Source of the DNA: Pseudomonas syringae
GTDB taxonomy: Bacteria > Pseudomonadota > Gammaproteobacteria > Pseudomonadales > Pseudomonadaceae
Direction: 5' to 3'
Length of the DNA: 64,000 nucleotides
Assembly (NCBI RefSeq): GCF_000737245.1
Contig: NZ_JPQU01000109.1
Location: 101,082-165,081 of the forward strand
Shown: positions 1 to 7,418 of the stretch, in pieces
Layout of the letters: every line of letters starts with the position of its first letter
Position numbering within the stretch: the stretch's first letter is position 1
Notes under the pieces: model-generated
Told to the model about the DNA's origin: nothing
Database searches by the model: none
What the model saw: only the letters and a program-made list of their open reading frames with translations
Program-made: the position numbers and the translations under genes

Positions 1-27
1 TTGACCCAATTCCTGCGCTCTATTTAA

Positions 28-43
28 CTGTACGAATATCCAG
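28..43 (+). promoter_or_regulatory. LexA-type SOS box
   Basis: CTGTACGAATATCCAG has the CTG-N10-CAG spacing of gammaproteobacterial LexA operators, with an AT-rich centre. It sits 9 to 30 bases before the possible starts of the first ORF, where a repressor would block transcription. This is a motif match only. Confidence 0.6.
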
Positions 44-52
44 TATCGAGCA

Positions 53-355
53 GTGAAAATGCATTACCTCATCGTCCAGCGCCGTAGGTACGGCGTAGCC
101 ATCGACAAGAAAGAGCTGCGCAAGATCCAGCCAGTCCGAGGCGACATCCAAATAACCGAGATGCCAAACGAGACACTTGGCCGGACGACGATCAGCGCGT
201 GGCTGTTCAGCAGCGCGCCGAATGCGCCCGATATCCTCCCGCCATTGCTCGACGTGCGCATAACCGGCATGGGATCCACTGGCATGAACCTCACAGGGGT
301 AGAGCAGATCGGTGACGCCTTCTACGCCCAGTCATGGTGGTGCAGGCTTGAGTAG
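53..355 (+). CDS. Small uncharacterised protein behind an SOS box
   Basis: The 100-residue protein is basic near its N-terminus (RRRYG, KKELRK) and has no signal peptide, membrane segment or motif I recognise. GTG at 53 and ATG at 59 are both possible starts; neither has a strong Shine-Dalgarno site. A CTG-N10-CAG LexA-type box lies directly upstream, so induction by DNA damage is plausible. The stop overlaps the start of the next small ORF, which suggests translational coupling. It may be a phage-remnant or SOS-accessory gene; the function is unknown. Confidence 0.5.
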   Translation: MKMHYLIVQRRRYGVAIDKKELRKIQPVRGDIQITEMPNETLGRTTISAWLFSSAPNAPDILPPLLDVRITGMGSTGMNLTGVEQIGDAFYAQSWWCRLE

Positions 356-641
356 CTATATAGAAGACCCGCTTGGAGAGTGGAGGAAGGGAATCGCAGA
401 TCGGATGTCATTCATGGCCGAACCGGATCAGCACCGGGCGAAGATGCTCGGGCTGGCAAATGTCGCGCTGAATCGACGAATGATCGACCATGGCCAGCTA
501 TCCGACATGCTGGAGTGGCTGGACTGCGCCAAGATTTGGGCTGAAGTGGAAATGTCCGAGGCTGATGGACTGGGTTTGTTCGATGGGGTCGACCCGGAAG
601 GCGAGCGCCGGTACCAGGGGATTGTATTTGGTGGGGAGTAG
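312..641 (+). CDS. Small uncharacterised acidic protein, coupled to the preceding ORF
   Basis: The C-terminal part is acidic and probably helical (MLEWLDCAKIWAEVEMSEAD). The frame opens at GTG 312, but a TTG at 348 that overlaps the upstream stop is also possible, giving a protein of about 97 residues. No domain is recognised. Overlap with the preceding ORF suggests a two-gene unit under the same LexA-type box. Reading-frame quality and the overlap are the only support for calling it a gene. Confidence 0.4.
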   Translation: MTPSTPSHGGAGLSSYIEDPLGEWRKGIADRMSFMAEPDQHRAKMLGLANVALNRRMIDHGQLSDMLEWLDCAKIWAEVEMSEADGLGLFDGVDPEGERRYQGIVFGGE

Positions 642-1046
642 GTGTTCGTCGGCAGGACGCCGGGGAGGGGTATGGCGCTTGTACCAATTTCCGTACCAAT
701 GGCATGTTTCTCAGTGAAAATCCGAGTGAGCCAAAGTAGGCAAGCGCCTGAATCTATTGATGTTGCCTACCCCTGTCTACCGCCCAAAACCCACCTATAA
801 TCGCGGTGTAATTCTGTTCCAGTGTCACAGGGTTGTGTTTCCGTAAGTTGTGCTGGTCAGCAACCAACATAGCTTTACCAATAAAGAGTATTGGCGCGAT
901 GTGATCAGGCTGATTGGCAAAAATGCAGGGCTGAGCCTGCGATGGGCGACATAGTAACGTAGGACTGCCAGCAGTTGTATCTTCGGATGTACGCGCCTGT
1001 ACTGGATGGTGCGGAAAAAAGAGAGGGCGTGCCGTGAAGCACCCGG
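642..1046. other. Gene-free stretch with an 8-bp inverted repeat
   Basis: No convincing ORF is seen. A perfect inverted repeat (GTAGGCAA at 736-743, TTGCCTAC at 763-770) lies here without a following T-run, so it is not a typical terminator. A TATAAT hexamer at 796-801 has no good -35 partner. Confidence 0.4.
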
Positions 1047-1349
1047 TTATTTGGCTGCTTCGGCGTGCCCTGGTACCAGGCGAACCTCGACACGCTGCCC
1101 CAGCGCTCGTGCTGCTGAGGCCAAGGTTGCCAGTGTCATGCCCGCGTCGTTTTCATCAAGGGCACGGTCGATGACCGTTCGACTGGTATGCATGCGCTGG
1201 GCTAGCTCTTTTTTGGTCACTTTTTGAAGCTTCATGCTCTGGGCGAGTTGCCAGGAGATAACACGCTTGAGGGCGGCGGCTGAAACTTCTTCTGCGGTTC
1301 CTTGTTCTGTGAGGAAATCGTCAAAGTCCGATCCTTTGTGCTTATTCAT
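1047..1349 (-). CDS. Antitoxin of a type II TA pair, HigA-like HTH protein
   Basis: A 100-residue protein with a helix-turn-helix at about residues 42-75 (KKELAQRMHTSRTVIDRALD), as in antitoxins paired with phage Gp49/HigB-type toxins. Its start overlaps the toxin stop by 4 bases (ATGA), the usual coupled arrangement, with the toxin gene first. It should neutralise the toxin and repress the operon. A perfect palindrome at the toxin start is the likely operator. Confidence 0.8.
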   Translation of the reverse strand: MNKHKGSDFDDFLTEQGTAEEVSAAALKRVISWQLAQSMKLQKVTKKELAQRMHTSRTVIDRALDENDAGMTLATLASAARALGQRVEVRLVPGHAEAAK

Positions 1350-1711
1350 GGAGGGTTCTCATAATTTTGACTGACGGCGTTTTGCTGTTGCGATATCTGT
1401 AAGTGGCGTTTTCCGGGTTTCTTGATGAAGCCGTGAAGCAGCACCATTTCCGAATCCGAAAGCGTGAACACAACGCGCGCTATCGTCAGGCCCAAGTCAA
1501 TTCGGACTTCCCATAACCCTGATTCCAGTTTACGCACCAGCGGCATCCCCAAGGGCCAGCCGAATTGCACCACTTTGATCTCGATGCCAATCAATCTTCG
1601 GTGTTCTCGGGGTAGGTCGGTTAACCATTCTCGAACCGGCTCGTTACCTGATTCGGTGCGGAAAAAGCGTACGGCGAGAACTGGTTTGGAGGGTGGTATT
1701 CGGAAGTGCAC
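1346..1711 (-). CDS. Toxin of a type II TA pair, HigB/Gp49 (DUF891) RelE-fold
   Basis: The 121-residue product has the family pattern of a RelE-fold ribosome-dependent RNase: an N-terminal FFRTESGNEPVREWL segment, a central RKLESGLWEVRID, then RVVFTL and a C-terminal LLHGFIKKPGKR motif typical of Gp49/HigB toxins. A stop codon lies just upstream in frame, so the only good start is GTG at 1711. That start sits inside the inverted repeat proposed as the operator, which leaves almost no leader. The partner antitoxin overlaps its 3' end by 4 bases. Confidence 0.8.
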   Translation of the reverse strand: MHFRIPPSKPVLAVRFFRTESGNEPVREWLTDLPREHRRLIGIEIKVVQFGWPLGMPLVRKLESGLWEVRIDLGLTIARVVFTLSDSEMVLLHGFIKKPGKRHLQISQQQNAVSQNYENPP

Positions 1712-1724
1712 CTAAATAGGTGCA
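1707..1724 (-). promoter_or_regulatory. Palindromic operator at the toxin-antitoxin promoter
   Basis: TGCACCTA-AA-TAGGTGCA is a perfect 8-bp inverted repeat with a 2-base centre. It overlaps the GTG start of the toxin gene, so bound antitoxin or TA complex would block both transcription and translation start. The binding protein is inferred. Confidence 0.6.
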
Positions 1725-1899
1725 TAAAGCAATCGTGGAAACCGGCAGGCGCGCCACGATATCTGCCTTTTCTGGCACCCTGTGGTGCATATGTATCGTG
1801 TTTGTATTTTTCGTTGTGCCAAGCAGTTACAGACAACCCGCCACTGCCGCTGTCTGACGTACAGGTAACCAATACCTGCCGCGTAAAGAGAGTGCATCA

Positions 1900-2064
1900 A
1901 TGTTTGGTCGAATGATTAAAGTCGCGATGGTTGTCGCTGTTTTGTCTACGGTGTCTGGTTGCTTCCCGTTCTGGGGACCAGGTGGCCATGGCGGTGGCGG
2001 TGGTGGAGGCGGTCATCATGACGGCGGCGGTCCGGGCGGTCCTGGTGGGCGCCCGTATCGCTGA
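1900..2064 (+). CDS. Small glycine-rich lipoprotein, 54 residues
   Basis: ATG at 1900 follows an AGAGAG ribosome-binding site. The N-terminus is a short basic stretch, a hydrophobic segment and the lipobox STVSGC, so Cys21 would be lipidated. The mature part is only about 34 residues and is dominated by Gly with interspersed His, including eight consecutive Gly and a GGHHDGGG stretch. It stands alone between the TA operon and the convergent Smr gene. Function is unknown; a surface or metal-binding role is speculation from the His/Gly composition. Confidence 0.65.
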   Translation: MFGRMIKVAMVVAVLSTVSGCFPFWGPGGHGGGGGGGGHHDGGGPGGPGGRPYR

Positions 2065-2119
2065 TTTCAGGCTGATCTGGCGCTGATCAGCCAGCAGGGA
2101 ACTGGAGGGTTCGCGGCGG

Positions 2120-2677
2120 TTATTCGTCGCGTCCTTCCATCATGGTCCGTTTCAACATGACGTAAACGGCACCAGCGCCGCCATGCTTGGCCAGGCATGA
2201 GCAAAAGCCAAGCACCTGAGTATGTTGCCGTAGCCAAGTGTTGACGTGGCTTTTGATCATAGGCCGCTTGCCGTCCAGCCGAACGGCCTTGCCATGGGTC
2301 ACTCGCACACAGCGGATTTCCAGTTTGGTGGCCTCGGCCAGAAACTCCCATAGGGTTTCCCGGGCAACTTCAACGCTCATCCCGTGCAGGTCAAGACTGC
2401 CTTCGAAGCTGATTTGCCCCAGCTTGAGCTTGCGCATCTGACCTTCCTGGACGCCGTCGCGGGACCAGCTCAGCACATCTTCCGGCCCTACATCGATGAC
2501 AAACTGATCAGACAAACCGTCAACCGTAACTGAATCGGTTCGCACGGTGGCGGACTGGCGAAGTTTGTTGAGCATCTTGCGGTCGGTCTTGGGTTTGCCG
2601 ACATCAGCATACTCATGCTTGATGGGCTTGACGCCACGTGTCTCGTTTCGGAACAGGGAAAAATCGTCGTCTTGCAT
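2120..2677 (-). CDS. Smr (MutS2 C-terminal) domain protein, SmrA/YdaL type
   Basis: A 185-residue protein with a charged N-terminal region and a C-terminal Smr domain at about residues 95-180, with the conserved DLHGM motif and the THGKA signature. Stand-alone Smr proteins are DNA or RNA endonucleases linked to translation quality control or recombination. The start at 2677 follows GGAGG at good spacing. The gene converges with the small lipoprotein gene and lies upstream of prmB, a common Pseudomonas neighbourhood. The exact substrate is not known from sequence. Confidence 0.85.
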   Translation of the reverse strand: MQDDDFSLFRNETRGVKPIKHEYADVGKPKTDRKMLNKLRQSATVRTDSVTVDGLSDQFVIDVGPEDVLSWSRDGVQEGQMRKLKLGQISFEGSLDLHGMSVEVARETLWEFLAEATKLEIRCVRVTHGKAVRLDGKRPMIKSHVNTWLRQHTQVLGFCSCLAKHGGAGAVYVMLKRTMMEGRDE

Positions 2678-2746
2678 GTCAGCCTCCGCGAAGGTGGCTA
2701 GTTTAACCAGGTCGCGATGGCAGCGGCAGGAGGGATTGTTTTTTTC

Positions 2747-2835
2747 TGTAGGAGCGCACGAGCAAAGCGAGGCCGCGATAGCGGCATTGCAGGTAAAACG
2801 CTATCGCTGCCTCACGTTGCTCGTGAACTCCTACA
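2747..2835. repeat. REP-type inverted repeat (TGTAGGAGCGCACGAGC...)
   Basis: Imperfect inverted repeat with arms starting TGTAGGAG and ending CTCCTACA, between the Smr gene and the small membrane protein gene. It belongs to the variant with an inner ACGAGCA/TGCTCGT core, also seen at 31609-31697. Confidence 0.75.
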
Positions 2836-2848
2836 AAAAAAAACGCAT

Positions 2849-3169
2849 TCAATCGTGCTTTTTCATCAGATGCGGCGACATGTTCAGGCCGTTTTTGCGA
2901 CGCATGCGCAGGCGGCAGCGGCGCCACATCCAGATACCCAGATACAGCACGAATAATCCGCCGGCGACCACAAATGCCGCGCCTAGCGGGCTGGCATTAA
3001 GCTCGCCCAATGCTGGCGGATGGCCGATCAGGCTTGAAACGCCCGCCATCGTCAGCAGCACCCCTAAGGTCGCCAGCAATGCGGCAAGCCCTGCGCCAAG
3101 GCGCATTCCCCAACTGCCATGTCCTTTGGGGCGCAGGCGGCGGGCATCGAAACCATCGGATATTTTCAT
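2849..3169 (-). CDS. Small two-helix inner-membrane protein
   Basis: The 106-residue protein starts at ATG 3169 after an AGAGGA site. It has a charged N-terminus, two hydrophobic segments at about residues 27-47 and 62-83, and a very basic C-terminus rich in Arg (MWRRCRLRMRRK). This predicts a hairpin inner-membrane protein with cytoplasmic ends. No family is recognised. It is transcribed towards the Smr gene, with a REP element between them. Confidence 0.6.
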   Translation of the reverse strand: MKISDGFDARRLRPKGHGSWGMRLGAGLAALLATLGVLLTMAGVSSLIGHPPALGELNASPLGAAFVVAGGLFVLYLGIWMWRRCRLRMRRKNGLNMSPHLMKKHD

Positions 3170-3397
3170 TCCGATTTCCTCTGAGGGTATCGGCGCTCTG
3201 ACCCGGTTATGACCCGGTGGTTCCCGATTTCCGGGATTCAAAGGCAAATGCGAGCGATTAATGGATGGGCGGCTGTACGGCTTGTTAGCGGTTTTGCAGC
3301 CCATGCTGGACGATGTTCAAGCCCGTTCGTTGATCCACAGGCTTTCACAGGTGCTGAAACCTTTCAGTCGGCAAGATCAGAAGAGACTGAGCATCGG

Positions 3398-3988
3398 TCA
3401 GATCAAGTCTTTGGTCAGCGCCAGGGTTGCAAAGTTATCGTTCATGATCGCCATTTCGGTGCGATGAACAATGTGCGCGCTGACCACGCCATCGGGGCTT
3501 GGCAGATCGCGGGTGGCGCAGGCGTCATCCACCAGCGTGCAACGGTAGCCATAGTCTTTTGCCGCGCGCACGGTAGTGCTGATGCTCGAGTGACTCATGA
3601 AGCCACAGACAATCAGATCCAGGTGACCCAGGCTCTGCAGCAGGTCGTCCAGGCCAGTACCGTTGAATGCATTCGGCAGACGTTTTTCAACGACGGGCTC
3701 GCCAGCCTCAGGCAGCAATTGCGTTAGAAATTCGCCACGTTCGCCTTGCGGGTCGAACAAGCCGCCCACGGTACCGAGATGGCGGATATGAACGATCGGG
3801 CATTTCGCGAGACGGGCGGCGGCGACCAGTTGGCAGATGTTGGCGACAGCCTCATCAATGCCCGTCAGGGCCAGCGGACCGCTTGTATATTCTTTCTGGG
3901 CGTCAATGATAATCAGCGTGGCATTACTCAAAGTGGCAGCTGCATAACCGCGGCCACTGAGTTGAAACATGGTCTTTGGATCGGACAT
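3398..3988 (-). CDS. Isochorismatase-fold hydrolase with Ser in place of the catalytic Cys
   Basis: A 196-residue protein starting at ATG 3988 after AAGGAG. It has the isochorismatase/nicotinamidase fold signatures: Asp29 in IIIDAQ, Lys102 in VVEKRLPNAF, and the GFMSHSSISTTVRAA helix. In cysteine hydrolases of this family the last motif carries the nucleophilic Cys. Here that position is Ser135, so the D-K-C triad is incomplete. True isochorismatases also lack this Cys, so the protein may hydrolyse a vinyl ether or another substrate. It diverges from prmB. Confidence 0.8.
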   Translation of the reverse strand: MSDPKTMFQLSGRGYAAATLSNATLIIIDAQKEYTSGPLALTGIDEAVANICQLVAAARLAKCPIVHIRHLGTVGGLFDPQGERGEFLTQLLPEAGEPVVEKRLPNAFNGTGLDDLLQSLGHLDLIVCGFMSHSSISTTVRAAKDYGYRCTLVDDACATRDLPSPDGVVSAHIVHRTEMAIMNDNFATLALTKDLI

Positions 3989-4247
3989 CTGGGGCTCCTT
4001 CGTGTGGGGCTTTTGCGACATTCTCCTCCGGCTGAGCGGTTCTGTGAATGGCGTCGATAAGAAGCTCCGGTTTCTGTGGCCTGTAGAGGCATCGATCAGG
4101 TGTGGCCTGATTATGCCTTGGATTGAATTGTCAGGTATCCGAAAACCTTGCATGTCGGTCAATTCCGGCGGTACTGGCATTCGGGCATCGTGTGATTCAG
4201 TCATGGCTGGTAGAATCCCGCTACGTCTTTCCAAGGAGCTTGCCCCA

Positions 4248-5156
4248 GTGATCACATCCCGCTTGCGCACGGTGCGCGACCATATCCGTTGGGCGGTCAG
4301 TCGCTTTCACGAAGAAGATCTGTTTTTCGGCCATGGCACAGACAACGCATGGGACGAAGCGCGCCAACTGATCCTGGGGGCCTTGCACCTGCCTTGGGAG
4401 ATTGCCGACAGCTACCTGGATTGCCGTCTGGAACTCGACGAGATTTCCGAGCTGCAACGCCTGATTGCGCGGCGCATTGACGAGCGTGTGCCGACGCCTT
4501 ACCTGCTCGGCGAGGCCTGGTTCTGCGGGATGTCATTCATTGTTGATGATCGGGTACTGATCCCGCGCTCGCCGATTGCCGAGCTGATCGAAAACCGCTT
4601 CGCACCCTGGCTCGCCGACGAGCCCGCGCGGATTCTTGATCTGTGCACCGGTTCAGGCTGTATCGGCATTGCCTGCGCCGACGAATTCCCCGAAGCCGAA
4701 GTGGCATTGGCTGATCTGTCGTTTGCAGCGCTGGAAGTGGCCAACCAGAACATCGAGCGTCATGGCATGGATCAGCGTGTTTATACCGTGCAGGGCGACG
4801 GTTTTGACGGGTTGCCGGGCCAACGCTTCGATTTGATCGTTTCCAATCCGCCCTACGTCGACTCCGAAGACTTTGCCGATATGCCCGACGAGTATCAGCA
4901 TGAGCCGGAACTGGCCTTGGCCTGCGGCAGTGACGGACTGAACCTGGTTCGTCGCATGCTCAGTGAGGCGGCTGATCATTTGAATGAAAAAGGTTTGCTG
5001 ATCGTTGAAGTCGGCAACAGTCAGGTCCACGTTCAGGCCCTGTATCCGGAAGTGGATTTTGCCTGGCTGGACTTCCTGCGGGGCGGGCATGGCGTGTTCA
5101 TGCTGACAGCGGCCCAATGCCGTGAGCATCAGGCTTTGTTTCAGTCGCGTGTCTGA
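4248..5156 (+). CDS. prmB: Ribosomal protein uL3 glutamine N5-methyltransferase PrmB
   Basis: PrmB methylates a glutamine of ribosomal protein uL3 using S-adenosylmethionine. The 302-residue product has an N-terminal helical domain (VRDHIRWAVSRFHE, FFGHGTDNAWDEA) and a class I methyltransferase domain with the SAM loop LDLCTGSGCIGIA and the catalytic NPPY motif (VSNPPYVD). The frame is open further upstream, but GTG 4248 matches the family's N-terminus and has AAGGAG 9 bases before it. Location next to aroC is common in Pseudomonas. Confidence 0.95.
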   Translation: MITSRLRTVRDHIRWAVSRFHEEDLFFGHGTDNAWDEARQLILGALHLPWEIADSYLDCRLELDEISELQRLIARRIDERVPTPYLLGEAWFCGMSFIVDDRVLIPRSPIAELIENRFAPWLADEPARILDLCTGSGCIGIACADEFPEAEVALADLSFAALEVANQNIERHGMDQRVYTVQGDGFDGLPGQRFDLIVSNPPYVDSEDFADMPDEYQHEPELALACGSDGLNLVRRMLSEAADHLNEKGLLIVEVGNSQVHVQALYPEVDFAWLDFLRGGHGVFMLTAAQCREHQALFQSRV

Positions 5157-5172
5157 ATCAACGCAAGACCTC

Positions 5173-5253
5173 TAGGAGCTGCCCAGGGCTGCGAATGCGG
5201 AGTGTCAGACAGTCCGCATTCGTCGCCGTCGTAACTTCCGACAACTCCTACAG
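5173..5253. repeat. Inverted repeat, REP-like (GCGAATGCGG / CCGCATTCG core)
   Basis: Arms beginning TAGGAGCTGCC and ending AACTCCTACAG, with inner GCGAATGCGG and CCGCATTCG. It lies directly before the second REP element at 5273, so two different repeats sit in tandem after prmB. Confidence 0.6.
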
Positions 5254-5272
5254 AACCGAGAACACGCGAAGC

Positions 5273-5362
5273 CTGTAGAAGCGCGCTTGCCCGCGATGGA
5301 GGCAGGTCAGGCAATAAGTTTTTCGCTGGCACACCGCATCGCGGGCAAGCGCGCTCCTACAG
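5273..5362. repeat. REP-type inverted repeat (GCGCGCTTGCCCGCGAT core)
   Basis: Near-perfect 25-base arms (left GCGCGCTTGCCCGCGAT, right ATCGCGGGCAAGCGCGC, flanked by CTGTAG and CTACAG) around a loop of about 40 bases. The same family occurs at 11264, 19090, 23998 and 32926. Confidence 0.9.
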
Positions 5363-5388
5363 ATGAGCCATTTGAGTTCAGACATGCC

Positions 5389-6183
5389 TCAACGGTGGGT
5401 CGCAATCCAGATCAGCAGGCCAGCCTGGAACACCGCGAACGTCACCAGGCACGCGATGGTAAAACGCAAGCCGCTGTCTTCACGCTTGTATTTGTTCACC
5501 CGATCCTCATGCTGACGGATCGCCACTTCCTGCTCGATCATCTTCTTCTCGGCGTTCTCCAGCATCTGCGAGGCTTCGAGAATTTCGATGATCTGAATCT
5601 TGTCGTTGTTCCAGGTGCTGTGCAGATTGCCGACCTGAACGTCCTTGAAACTCCCCTTCATGTGCTGCGCGTCGGCGTAACCGACTTCGAAGCCCTGGGT
5701 TTTCAGAAAGTGGTCACGACGCATCCGCGTATCTTCGTTAAGCCCGTCTTTGCTGGGCAGCGCGAAGCTTTCAACCTTGTAGCTCGACCATTTTTTTTGT
5801 GCCCAGTGGATGCCTTGAGCGATCAGGAAACGGCCGATACCGCGGTTCCAGGGCTCGATCTGCAGACCGGATTCCGGACCGAAGCGCACGATGTGAGTGA
5901 CATGATCAACCCAGATATCCAGGTGATTCTGTTCGCGGCGCACCCGTTGCCCCGGCAACTGGATGTTCAGGCGCAGCAAGCTCAATTCCTTACTGTGACG
6001 TTCAGCGCGGCCGAATTCCACGAAGCGCAACGGCCGGCCGCCAGTGGCTCGGTCTGTTTGCAGCGGGGCCAGACGCAACATCTGAAATATTTCCGGCTTG
6101 ACGTCGTCCCACGGCTGCGCCGGCTTGGCTTCGGCAGCCTGGGTTTCACCAACCTTTTCGGGTAAATCTGTTGTTTCGGTCAT
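5389..6183 (-). CDS. Uncharacterised protein, possible GNAT-like core, C-terminal coiled coil and membrane anchor
   Basis: A 264-residue protein starting at ATG 6183. The middle (about residues 115-165) reads RGIGRFLIAQGIHWAQKKW and later RRDHFLKTQGFEV, resembling the acetyl-CoA binding and following strands of GNAT acetyltransferases. A helical, probably coiled-coil stretch follows at about 200-235 (MLENAEKKMIEQEVAIRQHE), and the last 20 residues form a hydrophobic anchor. The N-terminal 40 residues are low complexity. The GNAT resemblance is my inference; I do not recognise the family. Confidence 0.6.
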   Translation of the reverse strand: MTETTDLPEKVGETQAAEAKPAQPWDDVKPEIFQMLRLAPLQTDRATGGRPLRFVEFGRAERHSKELSLLRLNIQLPGQRVRREQNHLDIWVDHVTHIVRFGPESGLQIEPWNRGIGRFLIAQGIHWAQKKWSSYKVESFALPSKDGLNEDTRMRRDHFLKTQGFEVGYADAQHMKGSFKDVQVGNLHSTWNNDKIQIIEILEASQMLENAEKKMIEQEVAIRQHEDRVNKYKREDSGLRFTIACLVTFAVFQAGLLIWIATHR

Positions 6184-6300
6184 TTCACGGCGATCCTGTC
6201 CATGACACTGTGCAGCAAACACAGTGCCAGCAATCCCCTATCGGCCGATTTCCAGAGTCCTGAAGGGTGCCACTGTTTTCCCGACATCAAATTTGCCTGC

Positions 6301-7260
6301 TCAGGCGCCGGGCAGGGCACCAATAAATCGCAGAATCTGGCTGGAAATTTCATTGGCGAGAGGCAGCTTGGGATTTTTGTAGGACGCCAGCTGGCGATCC
6401 ATGTCCATGGGCACGATGCGCAGCACATGGTTCATACCTTCAATCAGGGCCAAATGGGCATCCGGTTTGGCATCCTTGAGCAATTGAGCATCGCCAACGC
6501 CCACCTGAATGTCGTGCGTGCCTTGAATAATCAGAGCGGGCACCCGCAAGTTGCCGAACGCGGCTGCCGGATCCTGGCGGAACAGGGAAATAAGGTACGG
6601 CTGAACGCTGGGACGGAATACCACCTCAAGTTCGGCCGGAACATTGTTGTCGGTCTTACCCGCCTTGATTTCGTCGATCAGCAGGTTGGCCCGTTGCAAC
6701 AAGGGCGGGGGCAGGCGGTCTTGCAGCTGTTCACGCAGCACGATATCCACCGGCCGGCCAGTGCCAGCCACAGAAATCACCGCAGCCGCCCCGGCTTTCT
6801 CGGCAGCCAATGAGGCGACCAGCGCACCCTCGCTGTGGCCCAGCAGGATCAACTGGCCCAGACGCCGATCAGTCTTGAGCTTCTGGCCCCAGGCCTGGGC
6901 GTCGGCCACATAGCTTTCAATGCTCAGGTTGCGCTCGTCGGGGGTGGCCGGTTTGCTGGCGGCTACTCCGCGTTTGTCGTAACGCACGCTGGCAATATTG
7001 TTTTTGGCCAGAATCAGCGCCAGACGCTTCATGCTGTCGTTGCGGCCACCCTCGGGATTATTGCCATCGCGATCCGTAGGGCCTGAGCCTGCAATGATCA
7101 ATACTACCGGCACTGGAGTGTTTGACTTGGGTAGTAATAAAGTGCCAAACAGCTCGCCTGTGGCGGTGTTCAGGCTGATGGGGCGTTGCAGGACCGAGGG
7201 GGTGGCAGCGTGAGCCAGCCCGGTGAGCAGCGGGAGAATCAAGGCAATAACTCGTAACAT
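6301..7260 (-). CDS. Secreted alpha/beta hydrolase (dienelactone hydrolase-like)
   Basis: A 319-residue protein with a signal peptide (MLRVIALILPLLTGLAHA). The hydrolase core contains an IIAGSGPTDRDGNN oxyanion region, VRYDKRG, the nucleophile elbow GHSEG, an acid loop in IQGTHDIQVG and a histidine in EGMNHV. This gives a complete Ser-Asp-His set in a probably periplasmic esterase or peptidase-like hydrolase. Physiological substrate unknown. It diverges from aroC with a short intergenic region. Confidence 0.85.
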   Translation of the reverse strand: MLRVIALILPLLTGLAHAATPSVLQRPISLNTATGELFGTLLLPKSNTPVPVVLIIAGSGPTDRDGNNPEGGRNDSMKRLALILAKNNIASVRYDKRGVAASKPATPDERNLSIESYVADAQAWGQKLKTDRRLGQLILLGHSEGALVASLAAEKAGAAAVISVAGTGRPVDIVLREQLQDRLPPPLLQRANLLIDEIKAGKTDNNVPAELEVVFRPSVQPYLISLFRQDPAAAFGNLRVPALIIQGTHDIQVGVGDAQLLKDAKPDAHLALIEGMNHVLRIVPMDMDRQLASYKNPKLPLANEISSQILRFIGALPGA

Positions 7261-7418
7261 CGTTGGGCCACTATCTATTTGGATGCCACTTGGACGCGGC
7301 CAGACCGATAAGGTTCGAGGATGAACTACGCGCCCAGCCTGCGTATACTGGCGCGCCTGGTTTTCTTTATCCGGGTTTTCCTGATCTGGTTCTTTCGCTG
7401 ATTCCTCGGAGCGTCCGC

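Noticed and set aside
736..770. Inverted repeat GTAGGCAA/TTGCCTAC as a phage attachment site or terminator
   Set aside because: No T-run, no integrase gene and no second copy in the window; too little to name it an att site.
777..784. CTACCGCC (ops core on the minus strand)
   Set aside because: Followed on the minus strand by AC rather than C-T, and no operon starts from it.
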